A stretch of DNA of 39,469 bases. Origin: CAWCLK01 sp963796225 (GTDB lineage Bacteria; Actinomycetota; Nitriliruptoria; Nitriliruptorales; Nitriliruptoraceae). The stretch covers positions 1 through 39,469 of the forward strand of contig CAWCLK010000062.1 in NCBI GenBank assembly GCA_963796225.1, read 5' to 3'. The notes beneath the pieces are model-generated. The model searched no databases. It had not been told where the DNA came from and was given only the letters and a program-made list of their open reading frames with translations. This document shows, one piece after another, positions 12,165 through 22,045 of the stretch. Positions within the stretch are counted from its first letter, which is position 1; every line of letters begins with the position of its first letter. Both the position numbers and the translations under genes were made by a program.

Positions 12165-13032
12165 CGGATCCCTGGACCCAGGACCCGCTGGTGCGGGAGG
12201 ACGCCGAGCTGCGCGCCCTCCTGGATCGCCTTGCGTCCACGGCCACGGACCCGGTCCCCCCCGAGGTGCGCGCCCACGAGCTCGAGGGCCTGCTGGTCGC
12301 CGTGTCCGCCCGGACCGCGTCGTCGGCCACGCCCCCGTGGCGGCGGCGACTGCGCAGCCTCGCGGCGATGACCAGTGCGAAGGTCGTGCTGGCTGCCGGG
12401 GTCGCCGTGGCGGGCACTGGCGGGCTGGCGGCGACGGGGTCGCTGCCGGATGCGGCGCAGGAGCTCGCGCACGACCTCGGCCAGCACGTCGGGGTCGGCT
12501 TCCCCGACGCCCCGGGCCAGGCCAAGCTCGCCGGTGACCACGACGCGCACGAGCACGCGCCCGGCATCAAGGCGACCGACGGCACCCCGGCTCGCGAGTA
12601 CGCGCCCGGCCAGGTGGGCCGGGACGACGGCGTGCCCACCGGTCCCCCTGAGGACGTGGTCACGGGCCGGCAGGACGCCGACCGCAGGCCGCCGGCGGCC
12701 GAGGACGCGGCGCCCCGAGACGCCGGCCGCCCCGACGACACGGGCGAGGCCCCCCACGCCCCGCCGGCGGCCGACGCCGTCCCCGATGCCCCCGGCGAGC
12801 GCCCCGACGCCCCCGCGCCTGCTCCCCGGCCGGACGACCCGGCCGCGGACGCAGTCGGACGAGACCGCCCCGACCGACACGACGCCGGCCGAGGACGCCC
12901 CGGGCGAGTCCGAGGACGCGCCGGGCCGCACCGGCCAGACCCCACCCGCGGACCCCGGGCGCCGACGCGGCCCCCGGGCGCGCGCTGGGCGCGACGGTCA
13001 CCCCAGCGCCGGCAGCTCCTGGTCGAGCGTGA
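12161..13032 (+). CDS. Membrane-anchored partner (putative anti-sigma factor) with long Pro/Asp-rich extracytoplasmic tail
   Basis: Starts at ATG 12161, overlapping the proposed sigma stop. Residues 1-65 are a charged cytoplasmic part (DAELRALLDRLAS). One transmembrane helix (KVVLAAGVAVAGTGGLAATG, residues about 75-95) leads to SLPDAAQELAHDLGQ, a juxtamembrane motif common beside actinobacterial ECF genes. The rest is low-complexity Pro/Ala/Asp. Frame is lost in the tail near 12850 and again near 12965; the joined reading ends at TGA 13030-13032 and overlaps the 3' end of the convergent polymerase gene by about 35 nt. The exact C-terminus is uncertain. The role as anti-sigma factor is inferred from position and topology; no zinc-binding ZAS motif was seen. 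Confidence 0.5.
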
Positions 13033-13917
13033 GCACGTCGGCGAACAGGTCCCCGTGCTCCTGGACACGCGCGAGCACGTCGTCGAGGTCGTAGGTGAGG
13101 TCGTGCTCGTCGGCGGCCCCGGCCTCGACCTCCTCCCAGGTCAGCGGCGTGGACACGGTGGGCCGTTCGCGGGCGCGCAGGGAGTAGGGGGTGACGGTGG
13201 TCTTGGTCAGCACGTTCTGGGACCAGTCGACGAAGACCTTCCCCGTCCGCTGGGCCTTGTCCATGCTGGTCAGCACCTGCTCGGGGTGGACCTTCTCGAG
13301 CAGCTGCCCGACGGCCAGCGCGAACCCCTTGGTGCGCTCGTAGGTCATGGCGGGCTGGTTGAGCGGGACGTAGAGCTGCAGGCCCTTCGATCCCGAGGTC
13401 TTGGGCCGTGCGACCAACCCGAGCCGGTCGAAGACCTGCTTGCAGAGCAGCGCGACCCGGGCGCAGTCGTGCACGTCGGCGGGCGGCCCGGGGTCGAGGT
13501 CGAACACGACCATCGTCGGCCGGGCCGTGTCGGGGGCCGCGGCCATGGTGGTGTGCAGCTCGAGCGCGGCGAGGTTGGCGGCCCAGACGAGGTCGGCCCG
13601 CTCGCGCAGGTCGCAGTGGTCGACGACGCTTGTCCCTGCCCTCGCGCCCGAGGGTCACCGTCGCCCATCCAGTCGGGGCGGTGCGACGGGCAGCGCTTCT
13701 CGAAGAAGCGGTCGCCGTCCACGCCGTCGGGGTAGCGGACCATCGTCAGCGGGCGCCCGCGCAGGTGCGGCAGCATGACCTCGGCGATGCGCGTGTAGTA
13801 GTCGATCACCGCGGCCTTGGTCGTGCCCGTGGCCGGGTACATGACCTTGTCGAGGTTGGACAGCGACAGCTCCCGCCCCTCGACCTGGACGGTGACGCGC
13901 TGGGGCGTCGGGGACAT
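12998..13917 (-). CDS. ligD: LigD-type NHEJ polymerase/primase (PolDom); two frameshifts
   Basis: Starts at ATG 13917, sharing its A with the Ku stop (TGATG). About 305 residues after removing one extra base near 13667 and another near 13632. The N-terminus SNLDKVMYPATGTTKAAVID and RYPDGVDGDRFFEKRCPSHR are family hallmarks. The catalytic metal motif is in VVFDLDPGPPADVHD. The nucleotide motif reads SGSKGLQLYVPL, with Gln where many LigD polymerases have His. KVFVDWSQN and TTVTPYSLRARERP complete the archaeo-eukaryotic primase fold. It lacks ligase and nuclease domains; the ligase is encoded separately at 14748-15731. Role: gap filling and end processing, with ribonucleotide preference in the family, at double-strand breaks held by Ku. 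Confidence 0.85.
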
Positions 13918-14717
13918 CAGGCCGTCTTGGCCTGGTCGTCCTTGGCGGCCTGCAGGCTCTGCTCCAGTGCAGCCATCAGGTCGACGACGTCACCCGATTC
14001 CTTCTCGGCGTCGGGCACGCTGACGATCTCCTGGCCCTCGGCCTTCTGCTGGATGAGGTCGAGCACCTTGCGGCGGTAGGAGTCCTCGTACTTCTCGGGC
14101 TCCCAGTCGGCCGTCATCGACGCGACCAGCTGCTCGGCCATGGCGAGCTCGCGTTCGCTGAGCTCGACCTCCTCGCCGGGCAGGCCGTCCAGCCGCGCCG
14201 TGGGCACGACCTCGTCGTGGTAGACCATGGTCGAGACGGCGATGGCGTCGCCCAGGGGTCGCAGCACCGCCAGGTACTGCTTGCTGCGCAGCACGAACCG
14301 GGCGATGGCGGCCTTGCCGGAGGCCCGCATGGCCTCGTGCAGCAAGCGGTAGGGCTTGGCGGCGGTCTCCTGCGGGACGAGGTAGTAGGACGAGTCGAAG
14401 TAGATCGGGTCGATCTCGGACAGCTCGACGAAGTCCTCGATGTCGATGGTGCGAGAGGACGTCGGGTCGAGCGCCTTGAGCTCGTTCGGGTCGATCACCA
14501 CGTAGCGGTCCGGCGCGACCTCGTAGCCCTTGACGATGTCCTCCTGCGCGACCTCCTCGCCGTCGGACTGGGCGACGCGGCGGTGGCGGATCCGGGAGTT
14601 GTCACCGCGGCGGATCTGCCGGAAGCTGACCGACTTGTCCTCGACGGCCGTGACCAGCCGGATGGGAATGTTGACCAGCCCGAAGCTGATCGCCCCCGTC
14701 CAGATCGAGCGTGGCAC
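13917..14717 (-). CDS. ku: Ku protein, NHEJ DNA-end binding
   Basis: Intact, 266 residues, from GTG 14717 with AAGGAGG 6 nt upstream. The start MPRSIWTGAISFGLVNIPIR is the signature of bacterial Ku. The core beta-barrel follows (GYEVAPDRYVVIDPNELKAL, DPIYFDSSYYLVP, FVLRSKQYLAVLRPLGDAI), then a C-terminal helical region ending EQSLQAAKDDQAKTA. Length matches the usual 260-300. Homodimeric bacterial Ku threads onto broken DNA ends and recruits LigD. It sits between the ligase gene (30 nt upstream) and the polymerase gene (1-nt overlap), so all three are probably one operon read on the minus strand. A short basic tail as in some Ku proteins is absent or reduced. Confidence 0.95.
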   Translation of the reverse strand: MPRSIWTGAISFGLVNIPIRLVTAVEDKSVSFRQIRRGDNSRIRHRRVAQSDGEEVAQEDIVKGYEVAPDRYVVIDPNELKALDPTSSRTIDIEDFVELSEIDPIYFDSSYYLVPQETAAKPYRLLHEAMRASGKAAIARFVLRSKQYLAVLRPLGDAIAVSTMVYHDEVVPTARLDGLPGEEVELSERELAMAEQLVASMTADWEPEKYEDSYRRKVLDLIQQKAEGQEIVSVPDAEKESGDVVDLMAALEQSLQAAKDDQAKTA

Positions 14718-14747
14718 CAGCGCCCTCCTTGCTGCGTGCGTGGCGCG

Positions 14748-15731
14748 TCAACTGTACGGCTCGGCGTGCTCCCGCTGCACCGTGCTCGGGTCCCGGTCGG
14801 ACCGCTGGCCGCGGTAGGTGGGCTGCCGCAGGCGCCCCTCGGGCGTCCACTCGCGGAAGCGCACCTGCACGACGACGGCGGGACGCAGCCACGTGACCTC
14901 GGGGTCGTGCGGGAGGTCGTGGAACGGGGACGTGTCGGTGACGAGGTCGGCGACCACCTCGCCCAACCGCGTGATCTCGCGTTGCGTGAAGCCCGACCCG
15001 ACCCCGCCGGCGTGGCGCAGCGGCCGTGCCGGGTCCGGCGACGCCGGGTCCCACGTGCCGACCACGAGCGAGCCGAAGGAGCCGCTCCGGCTGCCCTGGC
15101 CCCGGCGCAGACCCCCGACGACGAACTCCTGCTCGCGCATGAGCCGCAGCTTGCGCCAGTCCCGGGACCGCTCGCCGGGGCGGTACCGCGAGTCCCGGCG
15201 CTTGCTCACCACGCCCTCCAGGCCGCGGGCGGCCGCGGTCTGCAGGGACGTGTGCAGGTCGTCGCCGAGCGGCGGGGTCGCCCATGCCGCGCCGGCCAGG
15301 CCGAGCGCCTCCAGCCGCTGCCGACGCTGTGACCAGGGCTGGTCCAGCACCGGTGTCCCGTGGTCCACGAGCACGTCGAAGGCCATCAGCACGACCGGGA
15401 CCTGCTGGGCCACCACGGCGACCCGCCCCGGGTCCCGCAGGTGCATGCGCCGTTGCAGCAACGGGAACGACGGCGCCCCGTCGGCATCGAGCGCGACCAC
15501 CTCGCCGTCGACCACCGTGCCCGCCGGCAGCACCGTGGCCAGGTCCTGCAGCTCGGGGTAGCCGTCGGTGACGTCGTTGCCCAGCCGCGAGCGCAGCTGC
15601 ACGCGCTGGCCGTCGGAGACCACGAGGGCCCGGACGCCGTCCCACTTGAACTCGTGTGCCCACGCCGGGCCGGCCACGTCGCCGGGCGCACCGGCGGTGG
15701 CGAGCATCGGGAGCAGTCGCAGGGCCATCAC
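14748..15731 (-). CDS. ATP-dependent DNA ligase (LigD ligase-domain type)
   Basis: Intact, 327 residues. The adenylated lysine lies in motif I, HEFKWDGVRALV; further motifs are LRSRLGNDVT, VVDGEVVALD, LEGVVSKRRDSRYRPG and DWRKLRL. The OB-fold part contains EFVVGGLRRGQGSRSGSFGS, as in the ligase domain of mycobacterial LigD and LigC. Start is either GTG 15731 or the next codon ATG 15728. No ribosome site is visible, and a TACACC hexamer ends exactly 7 nt before the GTG, suggesting a leaderless transcript. First gene of the NHEJ operon, followed by Ku and the polymerase. It seals nicks or breaks after end processing. Confidence 0.9.
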   Translation of the reverse strand: MMALRLLPMLATAGAPGDVAGPAWAHEFKWDGVRALVVSDGQRVQLRSRLGNDVTDGYPELQDLATVLPAGTVVDGEVVALDADGAPSFPLLQRRMHLRDPGRVAVVAQQVPVVLMAFDVLVDHGTPVLDQPWSQRRQRLEALGLAGAAWATPPLGDDLHTSLQTAAARGLEGVVSKRRDSRYRPGERSRDWRKLRLMREQEFVVGGLRRGQGSRSGSFGSLVVGTWDPASPDPARPLRHAGGVGSGFTQREITRLGEVVADLVTDTSPFHDLPHDPEVTWLRPAVVVQVRFREWTPEGRLRQPTYRGQRSDRDPSTVQREHAEPYS

Positions 15732-15738
15732 GGGTCAC

Positions 15739-15744
15739 GGTGTA
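15739..15744 (-). promoter_or_regulatory. Candidate -10 (TACACC), leaderless start of the NHEJ operon
   Basis: On the minus strand TACACC is followed by 7 nt and then GTG 15731, the geometry expected if transcription begins at or near the start codon. It lacks the final T of TAnnnT, so support comes mainly from spacing and from the missing ribosome site. Confidence 0.35.
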
Positions 15745-15748
15745 GCGT
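15743..15748 (+). promoter_or_regulatory. Candidate -10 (TAGCGT) for the GNAT gene
   Basis: TAGCGT fits TAnnnT, 35 nt upstream of GTG 15784, and overlaps the candidate promoter of the divergent ligase gene. Confidence 0.4.
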
Positions 15749-15783
15749 GGCGCGCCGCTGCGCACCACGCACAGGAGCCCCCG

Positions 15784-16284
15784 GTGGCCACGCTCGACGG
15801 CCTGCAGGTCCGCGACCTGCGCGACGACGACGCCGAGGCGGTCATCGACCTCATCGGGTCGGTGTACGCCGAGTACCCCGGCTGCGTGCTGGACCTGCCC
15901 GGCGTCGACGCCGACCTGCCCGAGCTCGCGGCCCGGCTACGGGGCGCCGGCGGGCGGGGGTGGGTGGTCACCGACGACGACGGCGACGTCGTCGCATGCG
16001 TGGGCGTCGCGCCCCACGGCGACGACCGCGCCGAGCTCAAGCGCCTCTACGTCGCCCCGTCCCACCGCCGCCGCGGGCTGGGGCGTCACCTGGTCGAGCT
16101 GGTCGAGGGGCACGCGTCGCGGACCTTTGGGGTCCAGCAGGTCGAGCTGTGGTCGGACAGCCGCTTCGCCGACGCCCACCGGCTGTATGCCCGGTGCGGG
16201 TACACGGCCACCGGCGCGACCCGGCAGCTGCACGACCCCTCGGAGACGACCGAGCGGGAGTTCGTGCACCAGCTCGGGTCCTGA
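15784..16284 (+). CDS. GNAT-family N-acetyltransferase
   Basis: 166 residues from GTG 15784, with AGGAG 6 nt upstream. The acetyl-CoA-binding motif A is in ELKRLYVAPSHRRRGLGRHL, and the C-terminal strand and helix are in DAHRLYARCGYTATG. Length and order (receptor part first, motif A at about residues 85-105, DAHRLYxxxGY near 140) fit a single-domain acetyltransferase. Substrate cannot be told: members acetylate small amines, antibiotics or protein N-termini. It is divergent from the NHEJ ligase gene and may share control with it through the overlapping promoters, but no functional link is visible. Confidence 0.85.
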   Translation: MATLDGLQVRDLRDDDAEAVIDLIGSVYAEYPGCVLDLPGVDADLPELAARLRGAGGRGWVVTDDDGDVVACVGVAPHGDDRAELKRLYVAPSHRRRGLGRHLVELVEGHASRTFGVQQVELWSDSRFADAHRLYARCGYTATGATRQLHDPSETTEREFVHQLGS

Positions 16285-16326
16285 GAGGACCGCGAGCGCG
16301 GCACGTGCGCCGACGACGCCCCCGCC

Positions 16327-16352
16327 AGCGTTCGTCCCTGGAGGGGAACGCT
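16327..16352 (+). terminator. Possible terminator hairpin after the GNAT gene
   Basis: AGCGTTC (16327-16333) pairs with GAACGCT (16346-16352), with a further CCC/GGG pairing inside. It lies 43 nt after the GNAT stop. There is no T tract. Confidence 0.45.
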
Positions 16353-16575
16353 CGCGGCTCGCCGACGCGTGCCGCCCCCGAGGCCACACCCCGGGGGGTG
16401 GGCCGGACTCGAGTCGCGCCCTGCGCGTGCTGCACATGGTGCCCGCAGCGGCGCCGACGGCACCATGGTCAATCCGGGTGGTTTGCGCGTCCACCCGCCG
16501 GCCCAGGTCGCCGGGGACCCCCGTCCCGGGGCTCGGTGGTGCCAGCACGGTGCCTGGCAGGTGACGCCCCGCCGG

Positions 16576-16597
16576 GGTGACGGCACGCATCGTCACC
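16576..16597. promoter_or_regulatory. Inverted repeat upstream of the subtilase gene (possible operator)
   Basis: GGTGACG (16576-16582) and CGTCACC (16591-16597) form perfect 7-bp arms with an 8-nt spacer, ending 4 nt before a TAGCCC hexamer. A symmetrical regulator site is plausible but unproven. Confidence 0.35.
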
Positions 16598-16678
16598 GGA
16601 CTAGCCCGTCCGGGGCGTCTGCGATCTGCTCCACCGTGAGGCTTCAGGTGGCCCCGGCAACGGGCCGACACCACGACC

Positions 16679-19060
16679 ATGACCTCCCGTCGTCCTCCCG
16701 TGCTCCTCGGCCTGCTCGTCGTGGTCGCGATGGTGCTCGGGGCCCCCGCGACGACCCCCCCGGCCGCAGCCGCACCGGCGCCAGCGGCGGGGTCCACGCC
16801 TCCGTCCCGCGTGCTCGTCCGACTGGCCGACCGCGTGGAGACCCGCGCGATGGCCGCGGCACCGGGCGTGGCCTCCGTCCACGGCGGAGCGGCCACGGGC
16901 ATCTCGGTCCTGCAGCTCGAGCCGGGCCAGTCCGCTGCAGCCACGGCGGCGCGCCTCGCCGCCCGCCCCGACGTGGTGTGGGCCGAACCCGACCGCCTCG
17001 TCCACGCATCGGACCTCGGCCACCTCGTCGACGATCCCCTCAGCGGCTACCTGTGGGGCCTGGAGAACACCGGACAGGTGATCGGCGGCCTGACCGGCCT
17101 GGCCGGCGTGGACGTCGACGTGGCCGGGGCGTGGACGCACACGCGGGGCGCCCGGGACGTCGTGGTCGGCGTGGTCGACACCGGCATCGACGTCCGCCAC
17201 CCGGACCTGGCCGCCAACATCTGGCACAACCCCGGGGAGGTCGCGGGCAACGGCGTGGACGACGACCACAACGGCTACGTCGACGACGTGACCGGGTGGG
17301 ACTTCCACCACGACGACGCCACCGTCTTCGACGACCCCGTCGCCGACCGGCACGGCACCCACGTGGCCGGCACGATCGCCGCGGTCGGCAACGACGGCCA
17401 CGGCATCGTCGGCGTGGCCCCGGGGGTGCGGATCCTCCCGCTGAAGTTCATGGGTGACGACGGGTCCGGGTGGACCTCCGACGCCGTCGCGGCGCTCGAG
17501 TACGCGGCGGCCATGGGCGTCGACGTGGTCAACCTGTCCTGGGGCGGCCCCGACAGCAGCCGGGCCCTGTCCGAGGCGATCGCGTCGCTGGACGCGGTGG
17601 TCGTCGCGGCCGCCGGCAACGACGGGCTGGACCTGGACACCTCGGCGATCTACCCCGCCGCGTTCCCGCACCGCACCATCCTCAGCGTCGCCGCCGTCGA
17701 CGGGCGAGGACGGCTCGCCAGCTTCTCCAACACCGGAGCGAGCACGGTCGACGTCGGGGCGCCCGGCGTCGGCGTGCTCAGCACCATCCCGGGCGGCCAG
17801 TACGCCTGGATGGGCGGCACGTCCATGGCCGCCCCGCACGTCACGGGCGTGGTCGCGCTGGCCCGGTCGGTCGCCCCGGACCTGCCGCCGGCCGACCTCG
17901 TCGACGCCGTGGTCGCCGCCGCGCGACCTTTGGCGTCGCTCGCGGGACACACGCGCTCCGGCGGGATGGTCGACGCCGGTGCGGTCGTCGCCGGGCTGCT
18001 CGCCGCCACCACCGCGCCCGACCCCGCCCCGCCCCGGAGCCGGAACCGCAACCCGCGCCCGCACCGGAGCCGGAACCGCAACCCGACGCCCGCCCCGGAG
18101 CCGACGCCCACCCCGACGCTCGACCCCGCCCCGCCTCCGACGACGACCACGGTCACGCGGCTGGCCGGCACGGACCGCTACGCCACGGGTGCGGCCATCA
18201 CCGCCGACGCCTTCCCCCGCACCGTCCACGACGTCTACGTCGCGACCGGTGCATCCTTCGCCGATGCCCTGTCGGGCGCGGCGGCCGCCGCCGTCCGCGG
18301 CGCCCCGGTCCTGCTGGTCGCCCCGACCGGCGTGCCCGACCCGGTGCGCGAGGAGCTCGCGCGGCTGCGGCCCGATCGCGTCTGGGTCCTCGGCGGCCCG
18401 GCCGTGGTGCCCGACGCCGTCGTCGCCGAGCTGTCCAGGACCACGTCGGCCCGCGTCACCCGCCTGGCCGGCGCCGACCGCTACCGCACCAGCGCGCGGA
18501 TCTCGGCCCACGCCTTCGCCCCGGGCGTGCCGGTCGCCTACCTCGCCATCGGCACCGCCTTCCCGGACGCCCTGGCGGCCGGCGCCGCGGCGGGGCGGGC
18601 CGGCGGACCGGTCCTGCTGACCGCGGGCGGCACGCTCCCATCGGCCATCCGTGACGAGCTCGCCCGACTGCGTCCCGGGCGCGTGGTCGTGCTGGGCGGC
18701 ACCGGCGCGGTCTCCGAGGCCGTGCGCCTCGACGCGGGCCGTGCCGCCGGCGCCCCGACGCGGCGCATCGGCGGACAGACCCGCTACGAGACCGCCGCCG
18801 CCGTGGTCGCCGACGCCTTCCCCGACGCCACCGACGTGGTCATGCTCGCCACCGGCGAGTCCTTCCCGGACGCGCTCGGCGGCGGGGCGGCCGCGGCGAC
18901 GCGGGGCGCGGCCGTGCTGCTGGTCCCGCCCTCCGGCCCGCTGCCCGCAGCCACCGCCGCCCAGCTGCGGCGCCTCTCCCCCACGACGCTGCTGGTGCTC
19001 GGCGGGACCGGGGCGCTGCCCACCACGACGCTGGACCGGGTGACCGCGAGCCTGCGCTGA
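16679..19060 (+). CDS. Secreted subtilisin-like (S8) serine protease with three cell-wall-binding repeats
   Basis: 793 residues. Signal peptide (VLLGLLVVVAMVLGAPA) and a short propeptide-like region (residues about 40-110) precede the S8 domain. The catalytic triad is Asp167 (VVDTGID), His225 (HGTHVAGT) and Ser382 (GTSMAAPH), with the oxyanion Asn in AAAGNDG. A Pro/Arg/Asn linker (about 450-490) is followed by three cell-wall-binding repeat 2 (PF04122-type) units beginning RLAGTDRYATG, RLAGADRYRTS and RIGGQTRYETA, each with a later VLGG motif. These repeats hold proteins on the Gram-positive wall, so this is a surface-retained protease. No clear ribosome site precedes ATG 16679. The linker holds a tandem repeat read in an unexpected frame (see findings). 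Confidence 0.9.
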   Translation: MTSRRPPVLLGLLVVVAMVLGAPATTPPAAAAPAPAAGSTPPSRVLVRLADRVETRAMAAAPGVASVHGGAATGISVLQLEPGQSAAATAARLAARPDVVWAEPDRLVHASDLGHLVDDPLSGYLWGLENTGQVIGGLTGLAGVDVDVAGAWTHTRGARDVVVGVVDTGIDVRHPDLAANIWHNPGEVAGNGVDDDHNGYVDDVTGWDFHHDDATVFDDPVADRHGTHVAGTIAAVGNDGHGIVGVAPGVRILPLKFMGDDGSGWTSDAVAALEYAAAMGVDVVNLSWGGPDSSRALSEAIASLDAVVVAAAGNDGLDLDTSAIYPAAFPHRTILSVAAVDGRGRLASFSNTGASTVDVGAPGVGVLSTIPGGQYAWMGGTSMAAPHVTGVVALARSVAPDLPPADLVDAVVAAARPLASLAGHTRSGGMVDAGAVVAGLLAATTAPDPAPPRSRNRNPRPHRSRNRNPTPAPEPTPTPTLDPAPPPTTTTVTRLAGTDRYATGAAITADAFPRTVHDVYVATGASFADALSGAAAAAVRGAPVLLVAPTGVPDPVREELARLRPDRVWVLGGPAVVPDAVVAELSRTTSARVTRLAGADRYRTSARISAHAFAPGVPVAYLAIGTAFPDALAAGAAAGRAGGPVLLTAGGTLPSAIRDELARLRPGRVVVLGGTGAVSEAVRLDAGRAAGAPTRRIGGQTRYETAAAVVADAFPDATDVVMLATGESFPDALGGGAAAATRGAAVLLVPPSGPLPAATAAQLRRLSPTTLLVLGGTGALPTTTLDRVTASLR
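18043..18085 (+). repeat. Tandem direct repeat in the subtilase linker
   Basis: CCGGAGCCGGAACCGCAACC occurs twice about 27 nt apart, and a shorter related unit follows. In the annotated frame the units encode RSRNRN; in the next frame they encode the common PEPEPQP spacer type. A third unit is displaced by one base, which suggests compensating indels. Confidence 0.55.
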
Positions 19061-19093
19061 CGGCGCCTCGCCGGCCGCGTCGCAGGTGTCCCC

Positions 19094-19099
19094 TAGCCT
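19094..19099 (+). promoter_or_regulatory. Candidate -10 (TAGCCT) for the HerA-like gene
   Basis: TAGCCT matches TAnnnT and lies 30 nt upstream of GTG 19130, leaving a short leader with GGAGG at 19119-19123. Confidence 0.4.
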
Positions 19100-19129
19100 C
19101 GGGTCGCGACGAGGCGACGGAGGTCGTGG

Positions 19130-20909
<1,780 letters not shown>

Positions 20910-20911
<2 letters not shown>

Positions 20912-20941
20912 CAGTTCCGGTACTGGGCTACCGGAACCGTC
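20910..20941. repeat. Hairpin repeat unit 1 between convergent herA and DUF3105 genes
   Basis: TTCCGGTA-N6-TACCGGAA forms a perfect 8-bp stem inside GACAG...CCGTC. It starts at the herA stop codon and is nearly repeated at 20972-21003. Probable terminator for herA. Confidence 0.65.
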
Positions 20942-20947
20942 ACGCGT

Positions 20948-20970
20948 CGCGACCCGGGCACCCGGTCGCG
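20948..20970. repeat. Central hairpin between the two repeat units
   Basis: CGCGACCCGGG (20948-20958) pairs with CCCGGTCGCG (20961-20970) except for one bulged C, with a 2-nt loop. It lies between the two similar hairpins. Confidence 0.5.
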
Positions 20971-20971
20971 C

Positions 20972-21003
20972 GACAGTTCCGGTACTGGAGCACCGGAAGC
21001 GTC
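20972..21003. repeat. Hairpin repeat unit 2, direct repeat of unit 1
   Basis: GACAGTTCCGGTACTGG is identical to unit 1; the closing arm is ACCGGAAGCGTC. It overlaps the DUF3105 gene stop (21002-21004) and probably terminates that gene on the minus strand, giving one hairpin per convergent gene. Confidence 0.6.
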
Positions 21004-21947
21004 AGGCGGGCTCGGCCAGGCGCAGCGAGTCCTCGGGGTAGGGCGACAGGTCGGCCTCCGGGGCGATGCCGTGCGAGCCCCAGTGCTCGACGAGGAACGC
21101 GTCGGCGACCAGCGGGTCGAAGCGGTCGCAGTCCACGGCCTGGCCCCACGCCCGGAGCGCGACGGCAGGCGGGTCCTCGTCGCCCGAGGAGGGCGCTGCA
21201 TCGGTCAGGTCTCCCGGCATCGGCGTGGCGAACAGCGCCCCGCCCGCGGATGAGGTGAAGCCGAGGTCCGCGCGCCGGTCGCGCCAGTCGGCGATGGCCG
21301 CACGTCCGTCGCGGCCCACGACGGCCTCGTCGAACCAGACGACCACGCTGCCGTGCTCCATGTTGTGCAGGACGGCACGCTCGTCGATGGCCGCCGTCGC
21401 CGTCCCCGCCGGCAGGGGCAGGATGCTGCCGTAGTGCCGTCCGGAGTTGGCGGGGCGGTCCTCGTACAGCGCGGCGGGGGGCGGGGCCTCGGCCGGGTCG
21501 AGGTGGCTGGCGTCCTCGAGGGGCTCACCGTCGACCACCGTCGTGCAGCCGGCGGCCTCGACACGGCGGGCGACCTCGGCCGGGTCCAGCGGCGGGGGCA
21601 CCTCCGCGCCGGGCAGGACCTCGCCGAGCGGGGCGCCGTCGACCCGAGCCTCGCCGTCGGGCGGGGCCGGCGCGGGGTCCGCAGCCCGACCGCGGCCGTG
21701 GCCACCAGGCCCGCGACCAGCACGACCGCGGCGGCCAGCGCGATGCGGCGCTGGCTGCCGGCCAGGCGCAGCGGCAGGGCATCGGTCGCGGCGGTGGCGT
21801 CGACGGGTGGCGGGGGGGGTCGTCGTTGGGCCCCCCGGCGCGTACGTGGTCGGTCCACGCCGCCCCGTCCCACCATCGCGACCCGTGGTCGCCGGCCGGG
21901 TCCGCGTACCACCCCGGGGGCGGCAGCGACGGCGGGATCTCGGACAT
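21002..21947 (-). CDS. Membrane protein with N-terminal DUF2510 and C-terminal DUF3105 (two frameshifts)
   Basis: Starts at ATG 21947. Residues 1-45 carry the DUF2510 signature PPGWYADPAGDHGSRWWDGA then AWTDHVRAG. After a proline-rich stretch one base is missing in a G8 run (about 21822-21829). A transmembrane helix (RRIALAAAVVLVAGLVATAA) follows, then another base is missing near 21690. The extracytoplasmic part is DUF3105: CTTVVDGEPL, HYGSILPLPAG, AVLHNMEHGSVVVWF and ending VEHWGSHGIAPEADLSPYPE. About 315 residues joined. Function of either domain is not established. It is convergent with herA and divergent from sbcD, so it interrupts the repair cluster on the other strand without an evident functional tie. 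Confidence 0.7.
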
Positions 21948-22032
21948 GGCGTGGGGTCCTGGGCGGGCGGGGCGGGGCACGCTACGGGATCTCCGCCCGC
22001 GACACCTCCATGGCCGTGTCGCACCCCGTGGC

Positions 22033-22038
22033 TACGGT
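22033..22038 (+). promoter_or_regulatory. Candidate -10 (TACGGT), leaderless start of sbcD-sbcC-nurA
   Basis: TACGGT is followed by exactly 7 nt and ATG 22046, with no ribosome site in between. The identical hexamer and spacing occur before the phosphohexomutase gene at 28331-28318. Confidence 0.5.
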
Positions 22039-22045
22039 CGTCGAC

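Larger units (their letters stand above)
16285..16678. other. 394-nt intergenic region before the subtilase gene
   Basis: No convincing reading frame. It contains a hairpin just after the GNAT gene (16327-16352), an inverted repeat GGTGACG-N8-CGTCACC (16576-16597) and a near -10 sequence CTAGCCCGT at 16601-16609. The remainder is GC-rich without a structure I can name; a riboswitch was considered and not supported. Confidence 0.5.

Noticed and set aside
11474..13735. 753-codon plus-strand frame as a single protein
   Set aside because: It joins the sigma factor, the membrane partner and antisense of the polymerase gene; the last third is meaningless.
16598..16678. Possible riboswitch (for example c-di-AMP type) in front of the wall-bound subtilase
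   Set aside because: Some GC-rich pairing is possible, but none of the conserved loop sequences could be placed.
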